A stretch of DNA of 43,134 nucleotides from a virus. The stretch is from IMG/VR virus record IMGVR_UViG_3300037219_000061, positions 1-43,134 of that record; one strand, 5' to 3'. The notes below the pieces were generated by a model. It saw only the letters and a list, made by a program, of their open reading frames with translations. It was not told where the DNA came from and did not search any database. The position numbers and the translations under genes were made by a program. Every line of letters begins with the position of its first letter. The stretch's first letter is position 1. Positions 7,740 through 15,554 of the stretch are shown here, in pieces.

Positions 7740-8939
7740 TTATTGCGACGGGGCTGCGCCCGCGTCCGGCGTCGTGCCGGGCTGCTGCGGCTCGGCCAGC
7801 GCCTCGATCTGCTTGTCGATCTGGGCGAGGGCCGCGTAGAGCTTGGTGGAGTCTCCCGCCGACGGATTCTGAACAACGTTTCTGATCTGGTCGTTGAGAG
7901 TCTGCCGCTGGGCTTTTAGGCTCAAGAGCTTCTGCTTCGTTGCCGGATCGGGCGATTGGGCGAGGCGCAACATGAGCCGTTCCATCGCCGCATTGCGCGC
8001 CTCGTAAGCACGCTGATTTGCGGCGTTGATGGCCGTCGCCTGCTCGCGCTCGCGAGCGCCGATGGCGTCGGCCTGTCGGCCGGAAACGGCGTTGAGTCCG
8101 ATCACTTGCCGCTCTCCTGCCGCTGCAATCTGATTGCCCTGCCGGTTGTCGACCGCCGTGATATTGGTGTCTTGCATAAGCAGCTTTGTCAGAAGAGCCG
8201 CCTGCTGCTGATCCGAGCGGTCGCCCTGGGCCATCTTGTAGATTTGTTGCGTCGCCCCCCAGATGTCTTCCGGGCTCGCGTCGGGCGCAACCTGCTTGAT
8301 GCGCCGGGCGACAGCGGAAAAATCGACGTGATGATAGAACTGGCTCACGTCCATCGTCATGCCGTTGCGCAGCGTGACCGTCGTGCCGGGGTTGCCGCCT
8401 TGCGATTGCTGCTGCGGCTGTTGTTGGGGTTGTTGCGGCTGGGGCCGCTGTGGCGCGCCCGGGTCCGCCATGCCGCCCTGGTCGCCAGGTGCGCCCGAGA
8501 CGCTGATATGCTGGCCGCCGGCAAACGGCTCGCGCGCCGCCTCGCCCTGCACCATCTGCTGCGGCGACATGCGGGTGAACTGCTGCGGCGAGGGCTGCGG
8601 CAGGGGCGATTGCGGCTGCTGGGGCGCGGAGGATTGCCCCGGCATCGGCGGCTGCGGTGCGGGTCCGGCCGGCTGGCCGGGCATCCCGCCCGGTGCCCCG
8701 CCCTGCTGTGGACCTGGCGCCTGCGGCATTCCGAAGATATTGCCGCCACCGCCAGCCGGCCCCTCAAGACCGGGAATGCCGCCGGCCAGCACGGCTTGCC
8801 CGGCGAGTTGGTTCTGCCGGTTTTGCGCCTGGATTTGCCGCATGGCGAGCTGCTGGCCCTGCATGCGCGCGGCGTCCTCGCGCCCCTTGATGTAGCCAGG
8901 GGCGAAGGCCGAGAGACCCGCAAGGAAGCCGCCGGCCAT
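7740..8939 (-). CDS. Gln/Pro/Gly-rich internal virion protein
   Basis: The 399-residue product starts MAGGFLAGLSAFAPGYIKGR. Low-complexity Gly/Pro/Gln stretches fill about residues 60-180, followed by a compact region (TLRNGMTMDVSQFYHHVDFS) and a long helical, coiled-coil-like C-terminus rich in Gln, Ala and Arg. The start is fixed by TGATG overlap with the preceding gene; the same frame stays open far upstream but there it is a shadow of the next gene. Composition and location between two other inner-virion candidates suggest an ejection or core protein. No enzyme motif is visible. A 24-base AT-rich spacer separates it from the next small gene. Confidence 0.6.
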   Translation of the reverse strand: MAGGFLAGLSAFAPGYIKGREDAARMQGQQLAMRQIQAQNRQNQLAGQAVLAGGIPGLEGPAGGGGNIFGMPQAPGPQQGGAPGGMPGQPAGPAPQPPMPGQSSAPQQPQSPLPQPSPQQFTRMSPQQMVQGEAAREPFAGGQHISVSGAPGDQGGMADPGAPQRPQPQQPQQQPQQQSQGGNPGTTVTLRNGMTMDVSQFYHHVDFSAVARRIKQVAPDASPEDIWGATQQIYKMAQGDRSDQQQAALLTKLLMQDTNITAVDNRQGNQIAAAGERQVIGLNAVSGRQADAIGAREREQATAINAANQRAYEARNAAMERLMLRLAQSPDPATKQKLLSLKAQRQTLNDQIRNVVQNPSAGDSTKLYAALAQIDKQIEALAEPQQPGTTPDAGAAPSQ

Positions 8940-9868
8940 CAGGCGGCCGCGACTAGCGGGAGAAGGCCGGCGCCGGTATCGGCGAAGCCGCCGTCGCCGC
9001 CGGCAGCAGCCGCACTTCCGGAGCCGCTGCCGAAGCCGCCTCCGCCTCCGCTGCCGGCGCCCGCAAGGTTTGCTAGGCCGCCAAGGCCCTGGCCGAGGCC
9101 GCCGAAGATACTCTCGGTGTTTTGCAGGTTTTGTGCGTTGATCTGCGACTCCTCGGCGCTCGCGTTCTGGCCGAGGTTGAGGTAGCTCATCAGGTCGGAC
9201 AGCACGGTTTGCGGCACGGTGTACTGCTGGTTGCCGGTGCTGACGCCCGACGACAGGGCGCTCAGGTCGTTGCCCTGCATCAGATTGTAGGTGCTGTAAG
9301 GCGCCGCGCCGGTCGAGACTCCGGTGCTGACCCCGGAGGTGCCGGCGTTGAGGCCGCCGCTGAAGTCGGTCGCCGCTGCGCTCGATGCCTGGGCCTGCCG
9401 GGCAAGCTGGTTGTTCTGCCAGTTGATGTCGAAATTGCCCAGCGTGTTCGCGGTATTGCTCGCGCCGTAGGGCGAGGAGCCGAGGCCGGCCATCGCATTC
9501 GCCACGTTGGCCTGGTTGATTACCTGGCCCTGCTGCTGGTTGAAGAGCGCCTGCTGCGGATCGAAGCCGGTGGAAAGCACCTGATTGCCGGCGGAGGTGA
9601 GCGCGCCCATGTCCTGCAACCCGGTCGCCTGGACCTGCTGGCCGCCGGCCGCGCCGCTCTCGGCGGCGCCGAGCGCCTGCTGCTGATAGGGATTGCTGAT
9701 CGTGTTGTTCACCGCCGTCTGGACGGAGGGCCAGAAAAGTTGTCCCGGCGTCGTGCCGCTCGAAATCTGCCCCTCGATCCCCTGGAGGATGTTCTGGTAG
9801 TCGTTCGCGTCCTGCGACTGGTCGACAGGCTGGTAGTTGTCGGGCGTGGTGACGCTGGCGCCGCTCAT
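8939..9868 (-). CDS. internal virion protein, gp14-like position
   Basis: A 309-residue protein rich in Ala, Gln, Asn and Gly. A central block (FDPQQALFNQQQGQVINQAN, then SPYGASNTANTLGNFDINWQ) matches a pattern that recurs in podovirus inner-virion proteins, where a FDPQ-ALY-Q helix is followed by SPYG and a NFDI-WQNNQL-RQ segment. The C-terminus is a Gly/Ser tract. It likely sits inside the capsid or at the portal and takes part in DNA ejection. The start overlaps the GNAT gene stop by ATGA, and the stop overlaps the next start by one base. Confidence 0.65.
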   Translation of the reverse strand: MSGASVTTPDNYQPVDQSQDANDYQNILQGIEGQISSGTTPGQLFWPSVQTAVNNTISNPYQQQALGAAESGAAGGQQVQATGLQDMGALTSAGNQVLSTGFDPQQALFNQQQGQVINQANVANAMAGLGSSPYGASNTANTLGNFDINWQNNQLARQAQASSAAATDFSGGLNAGTSGVSTGVSTGAAPYSTYNLMQGNDLSALSSGVSTGNQQYTVPQTVLSDLMSYLNLGQNASAEESQINAQNLQNTESIFGGLGQGLGGLANLAGAGSGGGGGFGSGSGSAAAAGGDGGFADTGAGLLPLVAAA

Positions 9869-10308
9869 CGCTGGACCACCTTTGCGTAAAGGGTCTCGAT
9901 CGGCGTAAAGCCGCGACGCTTAAAAAACTCCCCGATCGAGGTTCGGTCAACCGCCTTGTGCAGCTTGCAATGCACGACGATCGCCGCCATCCCCGGCAGC
10001 GCCTCGACCGCGGCAAAGGCGTGACGAAACAGATCGAGGCCGGCCTTGCTCGAATGCCGCCACGCCGGATCGACATAGAAGTTGTCCACCGTCGCGAACA
10101 GCGAGTCGCAGTGGTGCGAGTGCGTGGCGACATAGAACGGGATATAGCCGATGAGGGTCTTGCCGGCGCGCGCGGTGAATACCTTGAACCTGCCGATCGC
10201 CTCGAGCCGCAGGTAGAGCGCGAAGTCGATCTTGAGCGGCAGGCTCTTGAAGACCGAAAGCTCCTCCGCCTGCTCGCGGATCATGTCGGCAAGGTTGGGC
10301 GAGGCCAT
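9865..10308 (-). CDS. GNAT-like acetyltransferase domain protein
   Basis: The 147-residue product has the GNAT strand-helix order: FKVFTARAGKTLIGYIPFYV, a central strand with NFYVDPAWRHSSKAGLDLFR in the place of the acyl-CoA binding loop, then a late strand and the terminal FFKRRGFTPIETLYAKVV. GNAT enzymes move acyl groups to amines. A substrate cannot be named; the context between lysis and ejection genes suggests modification of a virion protein or a host target. The start is uncertain: ATG at 10308 or GTG at 10311 both avoid the overlap with the endolysin gene, while the longer frame (to 10419) lies largely inside it. Confidence 0.6.
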   Translation of the reverse strand: MASPNLADMIREQAEELSVFKSLPLKIDFALYLRLEAIGRFKVFTARAGKTLIGYIPFYVATHSHHCDSLFATVDNFYVDPAWRHSSKAGLDLFRHAFAAVEALPGMAAIVVHCKLHKAVDRTSIGEFFKRRGFTPIETLYAKVVQR

Positions 10309-10342
10309 CACATCGGCGACGCCTTCCCAGCCGTAGACGATA

Positions 10343-10951
10343 TCAGATCGGCGGGAAGACGCCGGTCTGGTACCAGCTTTTGAAGTGGGCGAAGGGGATG
10401 GCGAGCTGGTCGAGGTCAAAGTTTCCCGTCTCGCCCCTGAATTGCATCCGGTCGCTACTCTGCCAGATCAGCCATTCCTTTGACCAGTCCGGCGTCGCGA
10501 CGCCGTCCCAGGCCGGTATCCGCGGCTTTGGGGCATATTCTGGCAGGATGCGCGGGCAGGAGGCAATGAGCGAGGTGAGGCTGTCGGGCGGGTAAAGGCC
10601 GTAATAGGCGAGCGGGTAGCGGTCGACTTCGGCGCGCAGGCCGGCGATCCAGGTCTCGACCACATCGTCGGAGACTCCGGCCGTCTCCCAATCGAGGACC
10701 GCCCACCCGGGCCCGGCTTCCGACACGAAATGCTGGACCGTCGCGTCATCGTCGCTCGCCGTGAGGAAGGCATACGGCATCCACAGGATGCCCGCCGCCT
10801 CGGCGCCCTTGGCGTTGGTCTCGAATAGGGGATCGGTGCCCATGCCCTGGGTGCATTTGATGTAGGCGAACTGCACGCCGTCGGCGGCGGCCTTGGGCCA
10901 GTCGATCTTCCCCTGCCAATGCGAGGCGTCCAGCCCGATCGGATACGCCAT
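10343..10951 (-). CDS. GH25 muramidase endolysin
   Basis: The 202-residue protein matches glycoside hydrolase family 25. It starts YPIGLDASHWQGKIDW with the first acidic residue, continues VQFAYIKCTQG, and has the D-x-E pair in AVLDWETAG, followed by YYGLYPPDS and a terminal IWQ with the FDLDQ motif typical of the family. It should cleave the MurNAc-GlcNAc bond of peptidoglycan. No signal peptide is visible, so it needs a holin for export; a holin-like gene lies directly upstream in the same operon. The length equals a bare catalytic domain without a cell-wall binding module, as expected for a Gram-negative host. Confidence 0.85.
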   Translation of the reverse strand: MAYPIGLDASHWQGKIDWPKAAADGVQFAYIKCTQGMGTDPLFETNAKGAEAAGILWMPYAFLTASDDDATVQHFVSEAGPGWAVLDWETAGVSDDVVETWIAGLRAEVDRYPLAYYGLYPPDSLTSLIASCPRILPEYAPKPRIPAWDGVATPDWSKEWLIWQSSDRMQFRGETGNFDLDQLAIPFAHFKSWYQTGVFPPI

Positions 10952-10960
10952 TCTCGCCCC

Positions 10961-11209
10961 CTAGAGATGCAGCGCCGCCTTGAGCAGAAAGCCGGCGAGC
11001 GCGAGCAGCAGGCCGATCGTCGCGACTGCGGCCTTCCAGATCACCCCCAGCATGGTGTCGAGCTTGGTGTCGATCGAGTCGTAGCGCCGCACGCACTCTT
11101 CCTCGTGGCGGTTCTGCCGGCCGTCGATCGACGAGGCGATCTCCAGCGCGCGGGTGTCGAGCCGCTGCTGAAAGCTGGGGTGCGTCCTTGATTTGGTGAC
11201 TCGGGGCAT
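10961..11209 (-). CDS. holin-like protein (XhlA-type layout)
   Basis: The 82-residue product starts MPRVTKSRTHPSFQQRLDTR. It has a charged coiled-coil-like part (about 20-58, RHEEECVRRYDSIDTKLDTM) and one hydrophobic helix (about 59-80, WKAAVATIGLLLALAGFLLK). This layout, with a single C-terminal membrane span, fits the haemolysin XhlA group and other one-span holin or holin-partner proteins. It lies 9 bases before the endolysin, so a lysis role is likely. Start choice: an SD-like GGAAG precedes this ATG by 8 bases; a start 30 bases upstream is possible. An o-spanin or i-spanin pair is not obvious nearby. Confidence 0.6.
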   Translation of the reverse strand: MPRVTKSRTHPSFQQRLDTRALEIASSIDGRQNRHEEECVRRYDSIDTKLDTMLGVIWKAAVATIGLLLALAGFLLKAALHL

Positions 11210-11258
11210 GGCTATGACTTCCATACCACACGAACGCATCGAGCCCGCATCCGTTGCA

Positions 11259-12884
11259 TCAGCAGCCGGCCCCCACGTTGTCGACGATCGTGACGGGGGT
11301 GGTACTGGTGCCAGCGTAGGCGATCAGCTTGCAGGTGCCCGAATTGGTCCCGGCGACAGCTTCAAATTTGATGTTCCCGGCTCCCGGCGCCGTGCCGGAG
11401 GCCGCGACCTTCGGCAGCCCCACCTCGCCGGCCGCCAGAGTAGCGGTCGCCCCCGTCAGCTCAACCGGCCCCGATAGCGTCGACACCGCGGTGCTCGGCG
11501 TGTTCGTCCCGGTGGCCGAGAAGATATCGCCCGCGCCGCTTGCCATGTGGATGGTGTTGCTCTCGCCGGCCGACGCGCAATTCGCATCTCCCCCAGACCC
11601 GAGCAGCAGTACATGCGATCCCGTTTGACACGTGCTGCCGACGCTATATCCCAGCGCCCCGAAATAGGTTCCGGTCGTCAGGGCCTGCAGCGATCGTGAC
11701 CCAAGCTGCGCTATGACGGAACCGCTCGTCAGGCTGTCCAGGCTCCAGAACCCAACGCTGGTGATGTCGTTGCCGCTCATATTGGAGCCGTTCTGCCCTC
11801 CCTGCGCCCCGACGAAGACCGACGCCGAACATGTCGTGCAGTTCATTCCGGCCTGATAGCCGATCGCCACGGTGTAGGACGTGACGCGCGCATTCAGCAG
11901 CGTCTGCGTGCCGACGGCGGTGTTATCAACCAAACCGGCCGCCGCGCCTTGCCCGAGAACGGATTGATAGCCGATCGCCACGTTTCCTATGCTACGCGTA
12001 CCCGCCAGCGCCGCCACGACCTCTGACCCGCTTCCTGTTACAGATGGCGTTACCGTCAACTGCCAGCCATTGATCGTGCTGCCGGGGAAGGCGAAATCGA
12101 CGGAAGCCGCCCCATCGGGAAACGAAGAGCTTGTCGCTTCGATGAAGTACGACGGGCCGCTGACATTAGCCCCCTCCGCCGCCAGCGTGCTCGCCAAGGC
12201 GCTGGCGATAGACGCGAGCGTGTCGCCGCCGATCACCGTATGCGACGCGCTGATGGGCAATCCCGTCACCGTCGACGGCGTGCCGCCCGAAGCCGCCACA
12301 GTGATCGAGACCACGTCTCCCGTCGTCGGAGAGCCCGTCAGCAAAACCCCTGCTGAATTTCCGTTGAGCGCCGCGTGCCCAATCGCAACTTCGGATGTAT
12401 CGGGATTGCCGTGCGCCAGGGCGGCCTGCCCGACAGCGACTTCATTGCCGTCAGCCGTCTCATACGAGATGGCGTCTCGCATCGCATCATCGCCGACCGC
12501 AACCGCGCCGTCCGCCGTAACCTCGGACCCAAGCGCGTGCATCCCGATTGCGGTAGCATTTATTCCACTCGCAAGATATTGAGCCGCCCAAATCCCTAGC
12601 GCCGTATCCTCTCCGTTTATCACATTCAGCGATTGCAGCGCCCCCGCACCCACCCCCACCGATCCGTAGCCGCTGTTTTCCGTGGATGCGGGATAGGCGG
12701 CGCCAGCGTTAAATCCCAGGAAAAAACTCTGCGTGAAAGAATCCTGTATTGCATAGGGCGCCGACTTTACGAGCGGCAAGCTGATGCCGCCCCCGCCGAC
12801 CACAAGGTTGATCTGCGCCTCAGCACCGCCGGGAATCATCGCCAGCGCAAGCATCAGCAGACCAAAGAGCGTGCGCGGCGTCAT
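11259..12884 (-). CDS. secreted YadA-head-like fibre protein with signal peptide
   Basis: The 541-residue product starts with a clear Sec signal: MTPRTLFGLLMLALAMIPGG, likely cleaved after AEA before QINLVV. The body is rich in trimeric adhesin head motifs of the form x-AIG-x or x-AVG-x (ALGIWAAQ, AIGMHALG, AVGDDAM, VAVGQAAL, VAIGHAAL, NVAIGYQS, TAVGTQTL), the left-handed beta-roll of YadA/Hia heads. A Ser/Thr/Gly-rich domain interrupts the roll, and pairs of Cys occur (NCTTCSAS). The last 60 residues resemble a small C-terminal cap. It is either a tail fibre that carries a signal peptide or a phage-coded surface adhesin. The start coincides with a duplicated fragment of the upstream gene set (12881-12910). 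Confidence 0.65.
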   Translation of the reverse strand: MTPRTLFGLLMLALAMIPGGAEAQINLVVGGGGISLPLVKSAPYAIQDSFTQSFFLGFNAGAAYPASTENSGYGSVGVGAGALQSLNVINGEDTALGIWAAQYLASGINATAIGMHALGSEVTADGAVAVGDDAMRDAISYETADGNEVAVGQAALAHGNPDTSEVAIGHAALNGNSAGVLLTGSPTTGDVVSITVAASGGTPSTVTGLPISASHTVIGGDTLASIASALASTLAAEGANVSGPSYFIEATSSSFPDGAASVDFAFPGSTINGWQLTVTPSVTGSGSEVVAALAGTRSIGNVAIGYQSVLGQGAAAGLVDNTAVGTQTLLNARVTSYTVAIGYQAGMNCTTCSASVFVGAQGGQNGSNMSGNDITSVGFWSLDSLTSGSVIAQLGSRSLQALTTGTYFGALGYSVGSTCQTGSHVLLLGSGGDANCASAGESNTIHMASGAGDIFSATGTNTPSTAVSTLSGPVELTGATATLAAGEVGLPKVAASGTAPGAGNIKFEAVAGTNSGTCKLIAYAGTSTTPVTIVDNVGAGC

Positions 12885-12910
12885 TGCCCGTATTTGCACG
12901 CGAAGGCATG
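12881..12910 (-). repeat. remnant of the 3' end of the small secreted gene
   Basis: These 30 bases encode HAFACKYGQ plus stop and match 14048-14077 (HAFVCKYGQ plus stop) at 29 of 30 positions. No gene reads into it now. The similarity continues into the following signal-peptide coding DNA, showing that a junction (end of one gene plus start of the next) was copied as a unit. Confidence 0.85.
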
Positions 12911-12918
12911 AACACGGA

Positions 12919-14043
12919 TCAGCATGATTGCACCACTCCCTGAACGACGACGATGGTTGCACCGCAGGTTTTCGAGGGGCCTTGCGTGCCGGCGATCTCA
13001 AAGGTTCCCGTGACGTTGAGCGTGCCGCTTGCGGTAAGATTGGCGAAGCTGCCATTTCGGCTGCCGTCAATCACTGTGGTGCCGGCGATTTGATATCCGC
13101 TTACCCCGTTGAAGTACCCGGAAAACGATATGATCCCCGTGCTGCCGATGGACGCTATCTTTGTGTCCGTTCCAGCCACCAGAGCATGAAACTCTAAAAT
13201 TCCCGCCTCTGATCCAGAGGTAATGTTTGTCGGCACAGCAAGTATTCGAGAGAAATACTTACTGGCGCTGGCGCTGTTGCCGCCTTGGAAATCAATCTCC
13301 GACATAGCTGTGTTTGCAGTCACATTATCGGAACGAAAGAGGACTAAAAATTCTTCCGATCCGCTGCCGTAAGCGTAAACGCTGTGATTGACGAACTCGG
13401 CATAAGTCCCGGCGGTGACGTCGCCGAGCTTAACGATGCCAGATGTTCCGCCATTGCCTGAATTTGTCCCGAATAGCACGCTGCCGTCACTGAGGGGGGC
13501 GACATGCGCACATACCCAAGCGGCCGACGAATTGCCGATGATGTCGGAATTACACACGTCCATCCAAGCGACGCCATTATTGCCAAAATTGCCGGGCGAT
13601 CCTCGCGGGATTAAATCGAGAGCAAGATTGGCATTAGTGCCGGCAGCGCTGGATGGGTAGAATGCCGGGACAGGAAAAGTAACTGAGTTGTTACCGTTTT
13701 CGAAAATGGTTTGCTGTGTAGACTGTGTACCAGAAACGCCGCCAGTTAGCGTCAAAGTCGTGATCGCGGGGGCCGTTGCCAGAACAACTGCGTCGCTGCC
13801 CGTGACACCATTCGAAAGGTTAGACGCGCTCGGTTGCGCGAAGAGTGGCGCGCCTCCCGTGCTGACGCCGGTCATAAATTGATTTGTCGGCGCGGTCGCC
13901 GCGTTGACGCCGCCAAGTGAGGAAGCGCCTGGCGGCGGAAGAATGTACGGCGGCGCCCCCGGGACGATATTGATTTGCGCCCCGGCGCCGCCGGCAACCG
14001 TCGTCAGAGCAAGAAGCAGGAGGCCGAAGAGGGTGCGCCGCAT
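12919..14043 (-). CDS. secreted tail-fibre-like protein with signal peptide
   Basis: This 374-residue protein starts with MRRTLFGLLLLALTTVAGG and a likely cleavage after GAGA before QINIVPG. The signal is a close paralogue of that of the next fibre gene. The body has fibre-type repeats: GVNAATAPTNQFMTGVSTGG near the start, a beta-rich middle, and SGYQIAGTTVIDGSRNGSFA near the end, a pattern common in tail fibre C-terminal regions. The protein ends with VVVQGVVQSC. The coding DNA is less GC-rich than its neighbours in the first two thirds, a sign of recent acquisition. The start is coupled to the stop of the 128-residue secreted gene. It may be a virion fibre or an exported adhesin. Confidence 0.6.
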   Translation of the reverse strand: MRRTLFGLLLLALTTVAGGAGAQINIVPGAPPYILPPPGASSLGGVNAATAPTNQFMTGVSTGGAPLFAQPSASNLSNGVTGSDAVVLATAPAITTLTLTGGVSGTQSTQQTIFENGNNSVTFPVPAFYPSSAAGTNANLALDLIPRGSPGNFGNNGVAWMDVCNSDIIGNSSAAWVCAHVAPLSDGSVLFGTNSGNGGTSGIVKLGDVTAGTYAEFVNHSVYAYGSGSEEFLVLFRSDNVTANTAMSEIDFQGGNSASASKYFSRILAVPTNITSGSEAGILEFHALVAGTDTKIASIGSTGIISFSGYFNGVSGYQIAGTTVIDGSRNGSFANLTASGTLNVTGTFEIAGTQGPSKTCGATIVVVQGVVQSC

Positions 14044-14047
14044 CGCA

Positions 14048-14434
14048 TCATTGCCCGTATTTGCACACGAAGGCATGGCCGGTCGTGGCGGCATTGATCG
14101 AGAGAGCGCCGGAATGGATCGTGCCCGGCCCCTCGCTATAGGAGTTGCCGGCAGTCAGCTCGATCGACACGCCAGCCGTGGCCGAAGAAGTCCCGGCCGG
14201 ATCGACAAACAGGCTCTCGGTGGCGGTCGAGGGATTTTGCACGAAGATGCCGCGCAGGGGCGCAGCGGGATTAAGCGAGACGGCGGTGCCGCCAGTGGCA
14301 ACCTTTGAGGCCCCGCCCGTACCGCCGCCGAGCGAGCAGTTCTGCCAGCCGATCGGCCTTGCGTCGTATTGAACGTCGGCTTGCGCGGCGCCGGCAACCA
14401 GCGCAAGCGCCGCCGCCAGAGCCCAGAGGCGCAT
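14048..14434 (-). CDS. small secreted beta-rich protein with signal peptide
   Basis: The 128-residue product starts MRLWALAAALALVAGAAQA, an evident Sec signal, followed by DVQYDARPIGWQNCSLGG. The mature part is Gly/Thr-rich and looks like a small beta sandwich (GIFVQNPSTATESLFVDPAG, then a Ser/Gly turn and HAFVCKYGQ at the end). Two Cys, one near each end of the mature protein, could pair after export. A short copy of its 3' end survives at 12881-12910. It lies between fibre genes and is coupled by TGATG to the next upstream small gene. No function is known to me. Confidence 0.6.
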   Translation of the reverse strand: MRLWALAAALALVAGAAQADVQYDARPIGWQNCSLGGGTGGASKVATGGTAVSLNPAAPLRGIFVQNPSTATESLFVDPAGTSSATAGVSIELTAGNSYSEGPGTIHSGALSINAATTGHAFVCKYGQ

Positions 14435-14610
14435 CAGGCCGTCCGGCCGCCCAGCGACTTCGGCGTCGGCGCGGTTCCCGAGCGCTCGGCACCGTCGTCG
14501 ACCGAGCCGCCCTTCTTGTCCATCGACGCGTCTTCAAATCGTGGAGACTTGTTCTCCATGCCCTCGTGCATCACCGAGTGGCGCTTGCCGGGGCGTTCCA
14601 TCTTCGCCAT
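14434..14610 (-). CDS. hypothetical small charged protein
   Basis: A 58-residue, mostly polar protein (MAKMERPGKRHSVMHEGMEN, then a Lys/Asp/Gly-rich tail). It has no hydrophobic core, so it is probably disordered alone. AGGAG lies about seven bases before ATG, a good binding site, and the stop overlaps the next start by TGATG. The order among fibre genes suggests a small assembly factor, but this is inference. Confidence 0.55.
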   Translation of the reverse strand: MAKMERPGKRHSVMHEGMENKSPRFEDASMDKKGGSVDDGAERSGTAPTPKSLGGRTA

Positions 14611-14621
14611 GAAGGCTTCTC

Positions 14622-15506
14622 CTACTTGATGATCTCGCCGCCGAAGAAGCCGCACACCACATCGGAGGCGGCGGCGGTGTTGGTCTGTCCGACGACGCTC
14701 AGCGGGATCGCCGAGGACGGCGAGAAGGTCAGCGTCCCTGCCGTAACGGTGTGGACGCCGAGGAGATCGACATCGGCAAGGTACTGGATGACCGGCGCCG
14801 CCTCGGTCCCGCCCATCACCAGGTCGGTGACGATGGCCCAGGTGCCGGTGTTGCTGGTCGAGGTGCCGGTGATCGCCACGTTGCCGGTCAGCGTCGTGCC
14901 GCCGGGGATGAGGCCGAGGTTCATCCCGATGGTCTTGGAATGCGATGTCGCGCCCAAGGTGCCCCACGCGGTCAGCCGCAAGCGCTGGCCCGCGATGCCC
15001 GAGATCAGCGCCATTGCGCTCGTGCCCGAGGCGGTCGCGGTTGCCGACAGGGCGAAGTTGATGCCGCTGCCGACCGGGGTGCCCGGGTTCTGGCCGGGGA
15101 TCGGATAGGTGATCTGCACGAGGGTCGTGCCCGATTGCAGCAGCGTCCCGGCGCTGTCGAGGACGTAGATCGTGCTCGGCGGGGTGAACGGCAGCGGCGC
15201 GCCGGTGTTGCCGTTGAAGCCGGGAACGCTGGCGATGTCGAGGCCGGTAACGCCGGCAACCAGCGACGATCCCGAGACGATCGTCCCGCTGATCGAGGTG
15301 TTGTAGTAGCCGGCGAGAAAGCCGGGCGGCACCAGCATGGTCTTCAGCGTGTCGGAAGTCGTGTCCGACGTGTTGCCGACATTGCCGGGCTGGTTCTGCA
15401 TCTGCCCGACGTAGCTGTTGAGCGTCAGGATGAGGCTGTTCTGGCGTGCCCGGATGTTCGCCGGGTCGGCGGGCGAGGTATCGAACGGCGTGGTAACGAG
15501 GTTCAT
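14622..15506 (-). CDS. structural protein, fibre-region
   Basis: The 294-residue protein starts MNLVTTPFDTSPADPANIRA and has a helical N-terminal segment (ARQNSLILTLNSYVGQMQNQ) followed by a long beta-rich, Gly/Thr/Ser-rich body. It lacks a signal peptide, unlike its neighbours. The helix plus beta body suggests a fibre- or baseplate-attachment protein. No family is recognised. It is separated by 48 bases from the glycosyltransferase gene upstream and by 11 from the small gene downstream. Confidence 0.55.
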   Translation of the reverse strand: MNLVTTPFDTSPADPANIRARQNSLILTLNSYVGQMQNQPGNVGNTSDTTSDTLKTMLVPPGFLAGYYNTSISGTIVSGSSLVAGVTGLDIASVPGFNGNTGAPLPFTPPSTIYVLDSAGTLLQSGTTLVQITYPIPGQNPGTPVGSGINFALSATATASGTSAMALISGIAGQRLRLTAWGTLGATSHSKTIGMNLGLIPGGTTLTGNVAITGTSTSNTGTWAIVTDLVMGGTEAAPVIQYLADVDLLGVHTVTAGTLTFSPSSAIPLSVVGQTNTAAASDVVCGFFGGEIIK

Positions 15507-15554
15507 TGCCGGTCCTTTCCCGGTGCGCCGATGGAACGGGGCTGCTGCCTCTTA

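Noticed and set aside
8940-10133. N-terminal extension of the Gln/Pro-rich virion protein in the same frame
   Set aside because: The extension is Arg-rich shadow of the gp14-like and GNAT genes; TGATG coupling fixes the start at 8939.
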